Origin: Bacteroidales bacterium
Lineage (GTDB): Bacteria; Bacteroidota; Bacteroidia; Bacteroidales; UBA932
NCBI GenBank assembly: GCA_022647615.1
Contig: JALCKZ010000001.1
Span: 608,178-672,177, forward strand
Reading direction: 5' to 3'
Length of the DNA: 64,000 nucleotides
Below are positions 42,703 to 51,426 of this stretch, in pieces. A program made the position numbers and the translations under genes. The notes under the pieces were generated by a model that had not been told where the DNA came from, did not search any database, and saw nothing but the letters and a program-made list of their open reading frames with translations. Position 1 is the first letter of the stretch; each line of letters begins with the position of its first letter.

Positions 42703-44042
42703 ATTAGGCCGTTAATCATAATCAGGGCAACTGCAACTGGCGCCAAATATTTTATAAGGAACAGCACAGTACTTACAAACCACGGATGATAATTGTATTT
42801 TCCGCTGCTTGTGAATTCATCTTTGAAGTCCAATTTGCTAAGCTTCCAGCCTACAAAAATTACAGCAAGCAAGCCGCCGCCTGTCATAAAAACATTTGCA
42901 GATATAAAATCAAAGAAATCAAAAATATCCTTTTTGAATATGTGGACTCCGCTTAAAACTCCCTGAGATAGAGCACATAACGTTCCCAAAATCAAAACCA
43001 CCCCAAAAGAGAGCAAGGTGGCCTTCATGCGGTTTGCCTTAAATTCTTCTATCAGATAAGCAACCATAACTTCCAGCAGAGAAATTGAAGAAGAGATTGC
43101 TGCAATAAACATGATGAAGAAAAACATGATTCCCATCAACCATCCAAAAGGCATATTTGCAAACACATACGGCAGCGTCACAAAAGCAAGACCGGGTCCC
43201 TGGGTTGGAGAGATGCCATAAGAAAATACAGATGGCATTATTGCAATGCTGGCAAGTACTGCAACTGTTGTATCAGCAAGAGCCGTCAAACCTGACGTTT
43301 TAAACAAATTGTCTTTTTTGCTTGAGTATGAAGCGTAGGTGATGATTGTTCCGCAGCCCAATGACAAAGAGAAAAAGCCCTGCCCCAAAGCCGCTATTAC
43401 AGTGTTAGTTGTAACCTTGGACCAGTCCGGCCTAAACAAAAATTTCATTCCCTCTCCTGAGCCCGGCAAAGTAAGAGACCTGATTATGATTACAATAAGC
43501 AACACAAACAGCACGGGCATCATTACTTTATTGCACTTTTCTATGCCGTTCTTTACTCCCATCAAAACTACAAGACAAGTGCATAGCAAAAAGACCAGCA
43601 TATAAAGAGTGTTTTCTGAACTTGACGTAGAGACGCTGGTGAACATGCTGTTAAATGCTCCCTGGTCTGCAGCAGAAAATTTCATCCCGATTGCTTTAAT
43701 CAGATAATCAATAGTCCAGCCGCCGACAACACAATAAAATGACAAAACAGTTGTTACGCCAAGCACGCAAACAAGTCCGGCATATTTCCATTTAGAACCG
43801 GGAGCAAGAATTTTGAAAGCTCCATAAACATCTTGCTGACTGCGTCTTCCGATGACATACTCGGAAATCATTCCGGGCAGACACAAGAAAACAACGCATA
43901 TCAAGTAGATAACAATAAATGCCGCGCCTCCGTTTGTTCCAACCAGATACGGAAATCTCCAAAGATTGCCAAGTCCTACAGCTGAACCAATTAGAGCGAT
44001 AAGCATTCCAAATGAACTTCCAAATCCTTCTTGTTTTGCCAT
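42699..44042 (-). CDS. Neurotransmitter:sodium symporter (NSS/SNF) family transporter
   Basis: A 447-residue membrane transporter of the LeuT/MhsT fold. It starts GSSFGMLIALIGSAVGLGNL followed by WRFPYLVGTNGGAAFIVIYL, the hallmark helix-1 sodium and substrate site (GxxVGLGNxWRFPY). Later come LSLGCGTIITYASYSSKKDN and FMIFIAAISSSISLLEVMVA. About 11 helices are predicted. It probably imports an amino acid with sodium; substrate unknown. It is the last gene after thyA and the DHFR gene, 6 bases downstream of the latter. Confidence 0.93.
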   Translation of the reverse strand: MAKQEGFGSSFGMLIALIGSAVGLGNLWRFPYLVGTNGGAAFIVIYLICVVFLCLPGMISEYVIGRRSQQDVYGAFKILAPGSKWKYAGLVCVLGVTTVLSFYCVVGGWTIDYLIKAIGMKFSAADQGAFNSMFTSVSTSSSENTLYMLVFLLCTCLVVLMGVKNGIEKCNKVMMPVLFVLLIVIIIRSLTLPGSGEGMKFLFRPDWSKVTTNTVIAALGQGFFSLSLGCGTIITYASYSSKKDNLFKTSGLTALADTTVAVLASIAIMPSVFSYGISPTQGPGLAFVTLPYVFANMPFGWLMGIMFFFIMFIAAISSSISLLEVMVAYLIEEFKANRMKATLLSFGVVLILGTLCALSQGVLSGVHIFKKDIFDFFDFISANVFMTGGGLLAVIFVGWKLSKLDFKDEFTSSGKYNYHPWFVSTVLFLIKYLAPVAVALIMINGLI

Positions 44043-44048
44043 AACAAC

Positions 44049-44576
44049 CTATTGTTTTTTATATGTAATAAATTGAAAATCAATATTATTTTCCTGGTCA
44101 TGCAGAACGGAGGATTTTTTTGCCTCGTTCCATTCCGTCATTTTTATCTCAGGAAAAAAAGTATCCGCACCATCTTTATGAGAAAATATTTTTGTGATAT
44201 ATAATCTGTCGGCGAACCTAAAAAATTCTTTATAAATACTTCCACCTCCTATCACAAAGAACTCATTTTTAGAGTTTTGCGCATCATGTGCAAGTTTTTC
44301 AAAATCATTTGCAATCTCTACGGAAGTATTGGAAGGCGTTCCGTCTTTTTTAAATTTTGCAACTTCCGGCAGAGGAAAATTGTGATGTGAAACAATTATA
44401 TTTCTTCTCCCGGGAAGCGGACGCCCTATTGATTCAAATGTTTTCCTCCCCATAATCACAGGACTCCCTAAAGTGGTGGCCTTAAAATATTTAAGGTCCT
44501 CGCTTATATGCCAAAGGAGATTATTTTTCATCCCGATGGCACCATCCTCTGCAACTGCAACTATAAGAGATAACAT
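44049..44576 (-). CDS. folA: Dihydrofolate reductase
   Basis: DHFR reduces dihydrofolate to tetrahydrofolate with NADPH. The 175-residue protein has MLSLIVAVAEDGAIGMKNNL, then LWHISEDLKYFKATTLGSPV (substrate-binding Asp equivalent as Glu in SEDLKYF), IMGRKTFESIGRPLPGRRNI and FVIGGGSIYKEFF. Length and motif order are standard for chromosomal enzymes. It sits 66 bases after thyA, the classical partner whose reaction makes dihydrofolate. Confidence 0.95.
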   Translation of the reverse strand: MLSLIVAVAEDGAIGMKNNLLWHISEDLKYFKATTLGSPVIMGRKTFESIGRPLPGRRNIIVSHHNFPLPEVAKFKKDGTPSNTSVEIANDFEKLAHDAQNSKNEFFVIGGGSIYKEFFRFADRLYITKIFSHKDGADTFFPEIKMTEWNEAKKSSVLHDQENNIDFQFITYKKQ

Positions 44577-44642
44577 TCCAAAATAATTTTATTCTTGCTA
44601 CAAAAACTTTCCTACCAAACAAATCCTCAGCACATCTGCCTG

Positions 44643-45437
44643 CTAAACAGCAATAGGAGCTTTAATGGAAGGCCATGGATTATAATCTGTTAGCTCAAAA
44701 TCCTCATATTTAAAAGAGAAAATATCTTTTTGCTCCCCATGTATTATCATCTTCGGAAGAGGTCTCGGCTCTCTGGAAAGTTGCTCTTTAACCTGCTCAA
44801 AATGATTAAGATATATATGAGCATCTCCTAGAGTGTGAACAAAATCTCCAAGCTTGAAGCCGCAAACTTTTGCTATCATCATGGTAAACAAAGCATAGGA
44901 GGCAATATTAAACGGCACCCCCAAAAAAGTATCGGCGCTTCTTTGATAAAGCTGGCAAGAAATAGTGTTGTTTACAACGTAAAATTGAAATAAAGCATGA
45001 CAAGGAGGCAAGGCCATTTTATCAATTTGCGCAACGTTCCATGCAGAAATAATTAACCTTCTGGAATCCGGATTTGTCTTTAGCTGATTCATCAGATTTG
45101 ACAGCTGGTCAATGGTTTTCCCGTTTCCGCAATCCCATCTTCTCCACTGCGCTCCATAAACGGGACCCAGTTCCCCCGTCGCATCCGCCCATTCATCCCA
45201 AATGCTAACCCCGTGCTCTTTAAGATATTTAATATTTGTATCTCCCTGTATAAACCAAAGCAGTTCGTAAATAATTGATTTCAAGTGTACTTTCTTGGTG
45301 GTTAGCAACGGAAATCCGTCATCCAGATGAAATCTCATCTGATAACCAAAAATGCTTTTTGTCCCAACTCCGGTTCTATCATGTTTTATAACTCCCTCAT
45401 TCATAATTTTTTGAAGGAGGTCCAGATACTGCTTCAT
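44643..45437 (-). CDS. thyA: Thymidylate synthase
   Basis: ThyA methylates dUMP to dTMP with methylene-tetrahydrofolate. It has 264 residues, exactly the common length. Motifs include [20 protein letters not shown], then [16 protein letters not shown], the catalytic Cys in [13 protein letters not shown], and [20 protein letters not shown]. It ends with the invariant IKAPIAV. Its own promoter box (45470-45477) starts the thyA-folA-NSS run. Confidence 0.98.
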   Translation of the reverse strand: MKQYLDLLQKIMNEGVIKHDRTGVGTKSIFGYQMRFHLDDGFPLLTTKKVHLKSIIYELLWFIQGDTNIKYLKEHGVSIWDEWADATGELGPVYGAQWRRWDCGNGKTIDQLSNLMNQLKTNPDSRRLIISAWNVAQIDKMALPPCHALFQFYVVNNTISCQLYQRSADTFLGVPFNIASYALFTMMIAKVCGFKLGDFVHTLGDAHIYLNHFEQVKEQLSREPRPLPKMIIHGEQKDIFSFKYEDFELTDYNPWPSIKAPIAV

Positions 45438-45469
45438 GCTAAATAAATTCTATTTGTTCAGGTTCTTTG

Positions 45470-45477
45470 CAAAGTTA
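45470..45477 (-). promoter_or_regulatory. Promoter -7 box for thyA
   Basis: TAACTTTG on the minus strand, 33 bases before the thyA ATG, matching TAnnTTTG. Confidence 0.5.
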
Positions 45478-45538
45478 TTTAATTTTCCTCCAAAAATGTA
45501 TAAGCTCAAAAAGAATAGCGCCATTACTCCTCTTTGTT

Positions 45539-46582
45539 TCATAATTGTGGCGAAAAGACTTTAAGCAATATTGGTAAATGATCGCTGGCTCCTCCCAAAT
45601 ACTGCGGGCCGTTCAGAGTTTTTTTCATCTTGTTCCCAAGAAACATTTTATCCTCCTGCAGCAAAAAATCTGACTTAAAAATAACCATGCTGGAATCTGT
45701 GCAAAAAATCCACTGTGCATCCCGGCCATATTTACCCTCCGTGCCATTGCCTTTATAAACAAGATGTTGCGACAATAAAAATTGGTCCAGCATTTCCCAT
45801 TTCCCATTGTATTTATGAGTCCCCTCTCTAAAATGAGAGCTTAAAAAAGTTGTGGCGCAATTTTTAAATCCCGACAGATTTTGCAATGGTTTTGATTCCG
45901 GAGTATCATTAAAATCTCCCATTAGAATAATATTTGCATTAGGCTGAGATTGCAAAATAGAATCTGTAAAACAGCGTACTATATTAGAAATCAGCATTCT
46001 GCTCTTAAGCGTTCTCTGCTCTCCTCCTAGTTTTGACGGCCAGTGATTAACCAGCACATGCAGCGTATCCAATTCATTTACAATCCCTTTGGCATACAGC
46101 ACCCATCTGGTCTTAAACTTTTTTAGCTCCGTTCCGCCGGAAACTTTTGAAAGAATAGAACTGTCGGGAAGAAAATTAATTCTCAAAAGTTTAAAGCGGG
46201 AAGGCCTGTAAAGCAAGGCCACATCTATCCCGCGCTCATCTTGTGAATCTCTATGTATTATCTTGTAATTCAGACGCGCCAGCGGTGTCTCATTCACAAG
46301 CTGATTTAGCACAAATCTGTTCTCTACCTCAGCAAGACCAATAAGCGCAGGGGGTTCTGAGGCCATTCCCTCCACTCCAGTCTCTCCTGTTTGCTCGCCC
46401 GCTGATATTATGACCTTTGCAATGTCATCTCTCTTTTTCTCAAATTTTTTCCAAGTCCAGTAATACTTGCCAAACGGGGTAAAGTCATTGTCATTACTTC
46501 CCGGATTATCAAACGGTTCAAAGAAATTCTCCACATTCCAGAACATCACAAGCATAATCAAAACTTTCCCAATTTCTTTCAT
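45539..46582 (-). CDS. Endonuclease/exonuclease/phosphatase-family protein
   Basis: A 347-residue protein of the EEP metal-dependent phosphodiesterase superfamily. Markers are VMFWNVENFFEPFDN (Asn of the active site), PALIGLAEVENRFVLNQLVN (metal-binding Glu), VLVNHWPSKLGGEQRTLKSR (His-Trp), ILMGDFNDTPESKPLQNL (GDFND) and LGGASDHLPILLKVF (SDH). It has no clear signal peptide, although the first residues are hydrophobic (VLIMLVMFW), so location is uncertain. Bacteroidetes homologues are usually annotated only at family level. Two CTGTCGGGA copies occur inside it (45869-45877 and 46161-46169) on opposite strands. Confidence 0.85.
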   Translation of the reverse strand: MKEIGKVLIMLVMFWNVENFFEPFDNPGSNDNDFTPFGKYYWTWKKFEKKRDDIAKVIISAGEQTGETGVEGMASEPPALIGLAEVENRFVLNQLVNETPLARLNYKIIHRDSQDERGIDVALLYRPSRFKLLRINFLPDSSILSKVSGGTELKKFKTRWVLYAKGIVNELDTLHVLVNHWPSKLGGEQRTLKSRMLISNIVRCFTDSILQSQPNANIILMGDFNDTPESKPLQNLSGFKNCATTFLSSHFREGTHKYNGKWEMLDQFLLSQHLVYKGNGTEGKYGRDAQWIFCTDSSMVIFKSDFLLQEDKMFLGNKMKKTLNGPQYLGGASDHLPILLKVFSPQL

Positions 46583-46672
46583 TATTTCTTTTTTTAGGCG
46601 GGAAATAAAAAGAAGTTAAAGTACAAATCCAAGTTAATTGATGTATTTATTATGAAAACCCGGTAAAATTGT

Positions 46673-46680
46673 TAAATTTG
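46673..46680 (+). promoter_or_regulatory. Promoter -7 box for ychF
   Basis: TAAATTTG, 47 bases before the ychF ATG, matching TAnnTTTG. Confidence 0.45.
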
Positions 46681-46726
46681 CATAATTACCGGTAGATAAT
46701 AACACCGTCATACAAATAAACAAGAT

Positions 46727-47830
46727 ATGTCAGTAAAATGTGGTATTGTCGGGCTCCCGAATGTAGGTAAGTCCACTCTATTTAATTGTATCAGCTCTGC
46801 TAAGGCGGAAGCTGCTAATTTTCCATTTTGTACTATTAATCCTCAAATAGGATTTACCTCTGTTCCGGATGAAAGGTTGGAAACGCTTGTAAAAATGGTT
46901 CATCCAAAGAACATAGTTCCGGCTACTGTAGAAATTGTAGATATTGCAGGCCTTGTAAAAGGGGCCAGCAAAGGAGAAGGCCTTGGCAATCAGTTCCTTG
47001 CAAACATAAGAGAGACGGATGCAATCTTACATGTGCTAAGATGTTTTGATGATACAAATATTGTTCATGTTAACGGCAGCGTTGACCCAGTAAGGGATAA
47101 GGAAGTTGTGGATACGGAGCTGCAAATTAAAGATTTGGAGACCGTTGAGAGCAGACTGTCTAAAGTGCAGAAGCAGGCAAAAACCGGCGGAGATAAAGAC
47201 GCTCTTAAACTTTGCGGCGTGCTGGAACAGTACAAGGCGGCTTTGGAACAGGGCAAATCTGCAAGAACCGTCACCTTTGAAAGCAAAGATGACCAGAAAC
47301 TTGCTAAGGAATTGTATCTGCTTACAAATAAACCGGTTATGTATGTTTGCAATGTGGATGAAAAGAGCGCAAAGAACGGGAATGCTTATGTTGAGAAAGT
47401 CAGAGAGGCCGTAAAGGATGAAGGGGCGGAAATATTGGTCATTGCCGCAAAAATTGAGTCTGATATTGCCGAAATGGAGACTTATGAAGATAAGAGGATG
47501 TTCCTGGATGAGCTGGGATTAAAGGAATCTGGCGTAGTACGCTTAATACAAGGTGCTTACAAGCTCCTTAACCTGGAAACATTTTTTACCCAGGGAGAGC
47601 CGGAAGTCAGAGCATGGACATACAATAAAGGAGATAAGGCACCTCAGGCGGCAGGAGTTATCCATACCGATTTTGAGAAAGGCTTTATCAGAGCAGAGGT
47701 TATTAAGTTCCAGGATTTTGTGAAATATGGTTCCGAGGCGGCGTGCCGGGCTGCCGGGAAACTTGCTACGGAGGGAAAAGATTACACGGTTCAAGATGGT
47801 GATATTATGCATTTTCTATTTAATGTCTAG
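46727..47830 (+). CDS. ychF: Redox-regulated ATPase YchF (Obg family)
   Basis: YchF is a ribosome-associated P-loop ATPase of the Obg group that prefers ATP. The 367-residue product reads KCGIVGLPNVGKSTLFNCIS (G1), FPFCTINPQIGFTSVPDERL, DIAGLVKGASKGEGLGNQFL (G3 and switch II), and KPVMYVCNVDEKSAKNGNAY (the NVDE variant that gives ATP preference). It ends with the TGS-like domain containing GVIHTDFEKGFIRAEVIKFQ. Length is normal and it is a single-gene unit. A CTGTCGGGA copy lies 16 bases after the stop. Confidence 0.97.
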   Translation: MSVKCGIVGLPNVGKSTLFNCISSAKAEAANFPFCTINPQIGFTSVPDERLETLVKMVHPKNIVPATVEIVDIAGLVKGASKGEGLGNQFLANIRETDAILHVLRCFDDTNIVHVNGSVDPVRDKEVVDTELQIKDLETVESRLSKVQKQAKTGGDKDALKLCGVLEQYKAALEQGKSARTVTFESKDDQKLAKELYLLTNKPVMYVCNVDEKSAKNGNAYVEKVREAVKDEGAEILVIAAKIESDIAEMETYEDKRMFLDELGLKESGVVRLIQGAYKLLNLETFFTQGEPEVRAWTYNKGDKAPQAAGVIHTDFEKGFIRAEVIKFQDFVKYGSEAACRAAGKLATEGKDYTVQDGDIMHFLFNV

Positions 47831-47845
47831 TGTCTAATATTTAAT

Positions 47846-47854
47846 CTGTCGGGA
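47846..47854 (+). repeat. Intergenic CTGTCGGGA motif copy
   Basis: Exact motif between ychF and iorA, 16 bases after the ychF stop. Confidence 0.5.
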
Positions 47855-47892
47855 GCCGCAATTAAATAAAACAACTTGTTAATATTGAATTG

Positions 47893-49494
47893 ATGCTTAA
47901 TAAAAATCTATTATTGGGTGATGAGGCGCTTGCCCTTGGCGCACTTCACGCGGGAATCACAGGCGTATACGCCTACCCGGGAACACCCTCGACAGAAATT
48001 ACCGAATTCATTCAGCAACAGCCGCTGACAAAAGAACGCGGTATCCACAGCGAGTGGAGCTGTAATGAAAAAACAGCTATGGAGAGCGCATTGGGAACAT
48101 CTTATGCGGGCAAGCGCGCTCTGGTATGTATGAAGCATGTTGGCATGAATGTTTGTGCCGACGCATTTATTAATTCCGGCGTTACGGGAGCTAACGGCGG
48201 TTTGGTAGTGACAGCCTGCGATGATCCGTCTATGCACTCATCTCAAAATGAGCAAGATTCACGTTTCTATGCAGATTTTGCAATGGTACCTTGCTTTGAG
48301 CCAAGCAATCAGCAGGAAGCTTATAATCTTGTAAAAGAGGCATTTGACTACAGCGAGAAATTTAAGATTCCAGTTCTTATGCGCCTTACCACGCGCATGG
48401 CACACTCACGTGCGGTAGTTGAAAGCGGAGAAGCAAGAGAAGAGAATAAAATGCATTATCCGGAAAATCCTCGTCAATGGGTAACCCTGCCGGCTAATTC
48501 CATTGTCCGCGGAAAACAGTTAATAAAAGATTATGCAGAATTTGAGAATCAATCCGTAACAATGGGACACAACGTCCTTATAGAGGGAAAAGATTGCTCA
48601 ATGGGAATTATTGCATGCGGCATTGGCTACAACTACCTGATGGAAAATTTCCCGGACGGCTGCCCGTATCCTGTTCTAAAAATTTCTCAATATCCATTCC
48701 CAAGAGCTCTAGCTCATGAACTTGCCCGCAAATGCAAAACCATTTTAGTAATTGAAGAGGGACAACCTCTTGTAGAACAAAAACTGGTTGGTGTCTTTGA
48801 AACAGGTATCACAATTAAAGGACGTTTGGACGGCACGTTGCCAAGAACGGGAGAGCTTTCTCCGGACTGCGTACGCGCCGCTTTAGGATTAAAGCCAAAT
48901 GAGACATACGCTCCTTCTCAAGTCACAGTTCCGCGCCCTCCGGCCTTATGCCAGGGATGTGGCCATCGTGATTTTTATACTGCTCTAAATGAGGTAGTTA
49001 AAGACTATCCGGAAGCTCGCGTATTTGGCGATATCGGCTGTTACACACTAGGCTGGCTGGCACCATTCCACGCCATACATTCTACAGTTGAAATGGGAGC
49101 TTCTCTTACAATGGCAATAGGTGCTGCACAAGCAGGAGTACATCCATCAATAGCAGTAATTGGAGACTCAACTTTTACTCACAGCGGCATGACAGGTCTG
49201 CTTGATGCGGTAAATATAAATTCTAATATTACGCTTTGCATCAGCGACAATCTTACTACAGGAATGACCGGAGGTCAGGATTCTGCGGGCACGGGCAAGC
49301 TGGAAAAAATATGCCTGGGCATGGGCGTCAATCCGGACCATCTGAGGGTAATTATACCTCTTCCTGCAAATTACAAAGAGATGGAAAAAGTAATACGAGA
49401 GGAGCTGGAATACAAGGGAACTTCCGTAATTATTTCTCGGCGCGAGTGTATCCAAACAGCACGCCGTCACGCGCTTAGTAAAAACAAAAAATAA
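47893..49494 (+). CDS. iorA: Indolepyruvate ferredoxin oxidoreductase, alpha subunit
   Basis: IorA and IorB oxidatively decarboxylate aryl-pyruvates to aryl-acetyl-CoA with reduction of ferredoxin. The chain of 533 residues begins at the ATG at 47893 (an adjacent TTG at 47890 is ignored). Domain I has GITGVYAYPGTPSTEITEFI and HVGMNVCADAFINSGVTGAN. The TPP domain has PALCQGCGHRDFYTALNEVV (Cys353 region) and GDIGCYTLGWLAPFHAIHST. The C-terminal 2[4Fe-4S] ferredoxin domain of archaeal IorA is absent: the chain ends RRECIQTARRHALSKNKK with no CxxCxxC. It is the first gene of a four-gene operon. Confidence 0.92.
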   Translation: MLNKNLLLGDEALALGALHAGITGVYAYPGTPSTEITEFIQQQPLTKERGIHSEWSCNEKTAMESALGTSYAGKRALVCMKHVGMNVCADAFINSGVTGANGGLVVTACDDPSMHSSQNEQDSRFYADFAMVPCFEPSNQQEAYNLVKEAFDYSEKFKIPVLMRLTTRMAHSRAVVESGEAREENKMHYPENPRQWVTLPANSIVRGKQLIKDYAEFENQSVTMGHNVLIEGKDCSMGIIACGIGYNYLMENFPDGCPYPVLKISQYPFPRALAHELARKCKTILVIEEGQPLVEQKLVGVFETGITIKGRLDGTLPRTGELSPDCVRAALGLKPNETYAPSQVTVPRPPALCQGCGHRDFYTALNEVVKDYPEARVFGDIGCYTLGWLAPFHAIHSTVEMGASLTMAIGAAQAGVHPSIAVIGDSTFTHSGMTGLLDAVNINSNITLCISDNLTTGMTGGQDSAGTGKLEKICLGMGVNPDHLRVIIPLPANYKEMEKVIREELEYKGTSVIISRRECIQTARRHALSKNKK

Positions 49495-50087
49495 TGAAAC
49501 AAGATATTATACTTTCAGGAGTGGGAGGACAAGGTATCCTTTCCATTGCCACTATTATAGGTTGGGCGGCACTTGACCAAAATTTACACCTTAAACAAGC
49601 AGAAGTACACGGCATGAGCCAGCGCGGAGGCGACGTACAAAGCAATCTGCGCCTCTCAACAGAATCCATTTACAGTGATCTTATCCCCCGCGGAGAGTGC
49701 GATTTAATAATTTCGCTAGAACCAATGGAGGCTCTTAGATACTTGCCCTGGTTGAGTAAAAAGGGTTGGATCATCACTAATACCTCGCCTTTTTTAAACA
49801 TCCCTAACTATCCGGATATGAAGGATATAAAGGCGGAACTAGAAAAAGTTGGCAAAGTAATAATGATAGATGTGGACGCAATTGCTCTTGGATTAAAATC
49901 TCCTCGCAGCGCCAATATGGTACTTCTGGGTGCGGCAGCTCCGTTCATCAAAATTCTTGAACCTAAGAATCTTGTAGATGGTATTCGCAATACTTTTGCC
50001 GCCAAGGGAGAAAAAATCACGGAAACCAATGTAGAGGCCTTCAACGCCGGCTACGATTTTGCTCAGAAACACCTAGAACATAGTTAA
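49494..50087 (+). CDS. iorB: Indolepyruvate ferredoxin oxidoreductase, beta subunit
   Basis: The gamma-type domain partner of IorA, 197 residues. It starts MKQDIILSGVGGQGILSIAT and contains QAEVHGMSQRGGDVQSNLRL, both conserved in the family, and SPRSANMVLLGAAAPFIKIL near the end. The start codon overlaps the iorA stop by one base (TAATG), indicating tight translational coupling and stoichiometric production. It is followed after 15 bases by the aminotransferase. Confidence 0.94.
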   Translation: MKQDIILSGVGGQGILSIATIIGWAALDQNLHLKQAEVHGMSQRGGDVQSNLRLSTESIYSDLIPRGECDLIISLEPMEALRYLPWLSKKGWIITNTSPFLNIPNYPDMKDIKAELEKVGKVIMIDVDAIALGLKSPRSANMVLLGAAAPFIKILEPKNLVDGIRNTFAAKGEKITETNVEAFNAGYDFAQKHLEHS

Positions 50088-50102
50088 ATAAATACGTCAC
50101 CT

Positions 50103-51413
50103 ATGCAAGCAATCGATAAAAAGAGAATCGACAGCGTGCTCGGCGATATGGGCATAGAGAATATCGCTCAGGCTACCATACGTCAATGTGTGGCCGTGAG
50201 TCGCGCTCTAGAAGAACAGACAGGGGAAAAATTTATCCACCTGGAAATAGGCAGTCCAAGTATTCCAGCAAGTGAAATTGGCATAGAGGCAGAAAAAGCT
50301 GCGCTTGACCGCGGCATGGCCTCTGTATATCCCAACATTAGCGGAGAGCCTGTGCTAAAAGAAACAGCATCAAAATTTATTAAAGCATTTATTGACATAG
50401 ACGTTGAACCAAAAGGGATTGTTCCCACGGTGGGCTCAATGCAAGGCTGTTACAACCTTTTGCTTGAGTGCTCGCAGCTTAATCCGCAAAAAGACACAAT
50501 TCTTTACATAGATCCCGGATTCCCGGTTCAACACACTCAGGCAGAAGTGCTTGGCATAAAGAGCGAGGGCTTTGACATTTACGAGTACCGCGGAGAAAAG
50601 CTTAGGGGAAAATTGGAGAGTTATCTGAAAAACAATAACATCTGCGCAATTTTATTCTCCAATCCAAACAACCCTTCATGGGTATGTTTGACTCCGGACG
50701 AATTGAAAATTATAGGAGAACTTGCAACAAAATATGATGCAATCGTACTTGAAGATTTAGCCTATTTCTGCATGGACTTCCGCAATGACAAATCAACCCC
50801 TTTTGAACCTCCTTTCCAACCTTCAGTAGCCAAATACACAGACAATTACGTGCTGATGATTTCCAGCTCAAAAGTATTCAGCTATGCCGGAGAACGTATT
50901 GCAATAGCCGCCATATCAAATAAACTTTACAGCCGTGAATATCCGGAACTTAAGAGACGTTATCATATTGCAAGATTTGGAGATAATTTCTCACTAACAT
51001 ATTTGTACACAGCATCCTCCGGAACATCACACGCACCTCAATTTGCTCTGGCCGCAATGATGCAGGCCGCAATTGACGGCAAATTAAACTTTGTGCACAC
51101 AATTTCAGAGTATGGGCGCCGCGCAAAGCTGGCCAAAGAAATTTTCTTAAAGCACGGGTTTAGCATTGTGTACGCCAAGGACTTAAATGAAAATATCGCC
51201 GACGGATTTTTCTTTACAGTAGGATATAAAAAGATGGACAGCCGCACTTTGTTAATGGAACTTATGCGCTGCGGCATAATAGCAATAGCTCTTGACACAA
51301 CCGGCAGCCTGCAATACGGATTGAGAATATGCGTGTCCCTTTTAGCTCCCGACAGTACCTTGCAAGACCTGGACGAGCGGCTGGGCATTTTTGAGAAGCT
51401 CCAAAATAATTAA
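50103..51413 (+). CDS. PLP-dependent class I/II aminotransferase of the ior operon
   Basis: A 436-residue fold-type I aminotransferase. Recognisable parts are PTVGSMQGCYNLLLECSQLN, YIDPGFPVQHTQAEVLGIKS, FSNPNNPSWVCLTPDELKII (Asn-Pro-x-Asn-Pro), VLEDLAYFCMDF (PLP-ring Asp and Tyr), and the Schiff-base Lys in MISSSKVFSYAGERIAIAAI. The insertion of the gene between iorB and a CoA-transferase indicates that it makes the 2-oxo acid used by IorAB, most simply from an aromatic amino acid. The true amino donor range cannot be read. It has an internal CTGTCGGGA at 51347-51355. Confidence 0.88.
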   Translation: MQAIDKKRIDSVLGDMGIENIAQATIRQCVAVSRALEEQTGEKFIHLEIGSPSIPASEIGIEAEKAALDRGMASVYPNISGEPVLKETASKFIKAFIDIDVEPKGIVPTVGSMQGCYNLLLECSQLNPQKDTILYIDPGFPVQHTQAEVLGIKSEGFDIYEYRGEKLRGKLESYLKNNNICAILFSNPNNPSWVCLTPDELKIIGELATKYDAIVLEDLAYFCMDFRNDKSTPFEPPFQPSVAKYTDNYVLMISSSKVFSYAGERIAIAAISNKLYSREYPELKRRYHIARFGDNFSLTYLYTASSGTSHAPQFALAAMMQAAIDGKLNFVHTISEYGRRAKLAKEIFLKHGFSIVYAKDLNENIADGFFFTVGYKKMDSRTLLMELMRCGIIAIALDTTGSLQYGLRICVSLLAPDSTLQDLDERLGIFEKLQNN

Positions 51414-51426
51414 ACAACAAAACCAG

